From an uncultured Blautia sp. (lineage in GTDB: Bacteria > Bacillota > Clostridia > Lachnospirales > Lachnospiraceae): a stretch of DNA of 64,000 nucleotides. The position numbers were made by a program, and so were the translations under genes. Of this stretch, positions 63,886 through 64,000 are shown in pieces (position 1 is the stretch's first letter; each line of letters starts with the position of its first letter). The notes beneath the pieces are model-generated. The model did no database searches. It saw nothing but the letters and a program-made list of their open reading frames with translations, and had not been told where the DNA came from. Location of the stretch: NCBI GenBank assembly GCA_934378195.1, contig CAKRPO010000001.1, positions 121,045 to 185,044 on the forward strand. Reading direction: 5' to 3'.

Positions 63886-64000
63886 TTTGTAAATGATGAT
63901 ATGGCATTTTCCGGATACCGCGTGTATGAAAAACGTGGACATAAAGTTGGCAAAGACCTTTATGAAGCTAAAAACACCACAAGAGCTCTATCCGTCGAAC
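63886..64000. other. Window-edge sequence, unassigned
   Basis: The plus-strand frame that contains FSGYRVYEKRGHKVGKDLYE runs open to the window end and has a protein-like composition. I cannot name a family. It may be part of a gene cut by the window edge. Confidence 0.25.

Overview
This window looks like chromosomal DNA from a low-GC, anaerobic, spore-forming Firmicute. The best guess is a gut Lachnospiraceae (Blautia/Dorea/Ruminococcus-like). The reasons are the sporulation genes (sigG, a YlmC/YmxH-type protein), NADP-type glutamate dehydrogenase, ferredoxin-type aldo/keto reductase, DUF3793, DUF6110 and C-GCAxxG-C-C families, a tmRNA, several clostridial-type RNA switches, and A/T-rich gaps full of strong hairpin-T terminators. 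I see no rRNA, tRNA, CRISPR array, prophage or intact transposase.

Layout. 1-6.3 kb, minus strand: hisH-hisF-ung-flippase, then a two-component system. 6.4-10.9 kb: an iron/metal block with flavodoxin, a DUF3793 protein, an unusual P1B-type ATPase, a small DUF6110 membrane protein and a Fur-family regulator. The first two genes share a promoter carrying two TTAG-N6-CTAA palindromes. 11-14 kb: tmRNA, PutP, a small orphan protein, and then a c-di-GMP-I-type aptamer feeding a roughly 240-nt structured RNA with its own terminator and no gene behind it. 14-23.7 kb: lrgAB, polyphosphate kinase, nitroreductase/aldo-keto reductase, efp-aroK-yqeG-citrate synthase, aminotransferase. 24-28.7 kb: gdhA, nrdR, ymxH, sigG and a two-domain PPK2. 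28.9-32.5 kb: a heterodimeric ABC exporter. 32.6-38.7 kb: divergent folate clusters. pabA-pabB-pabC lies on the minus strand behind a leader terminator. folE-HD-folP-folBK lies on the plus strand behind a tetrahydrofolate riboswitch and terminator. 38.7-47.8 kb: YkgJ-type protein, a second ABC exporter pair, a C-GCAxxG-C-C protein, a GGDEF/EAL protein, purC, a CNNM/CorC-type protein. 47.9-52.4 kb: an HDIG gene scar, a PD-(D/E)XK-plus-ATPase protein, a family 6 glycosylase, rlmD, a radical SAM protein. 52.4-55.2 kb: REP-like palindrome, a 142-bp MITE with 9-bp target duplication, then ilvBN behind a leader terminator. 55.2-64 kb: RelA/SpoT-domain protein, a membrane-anchored Mrr-like nuclease, a flavin oxidoreductase, MATE pump, Nudix, SDR, an SsuABC-type importer and a GNAT remnant.

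The main themes are one-carbon/folate supply under THF control, iron handling, c-di-GMP signalling (one EAL protein and one aptamer) and polyphosphate turnover. The most interesting candidates are the c-di-GMP aptamer joined to a stand-alone structured RNA (13.7-14.0 kb) and a possible ferrosome-like iron storage module (7.6-10.7 kb). All calls come from reading the sequence. No database or folding program was run.
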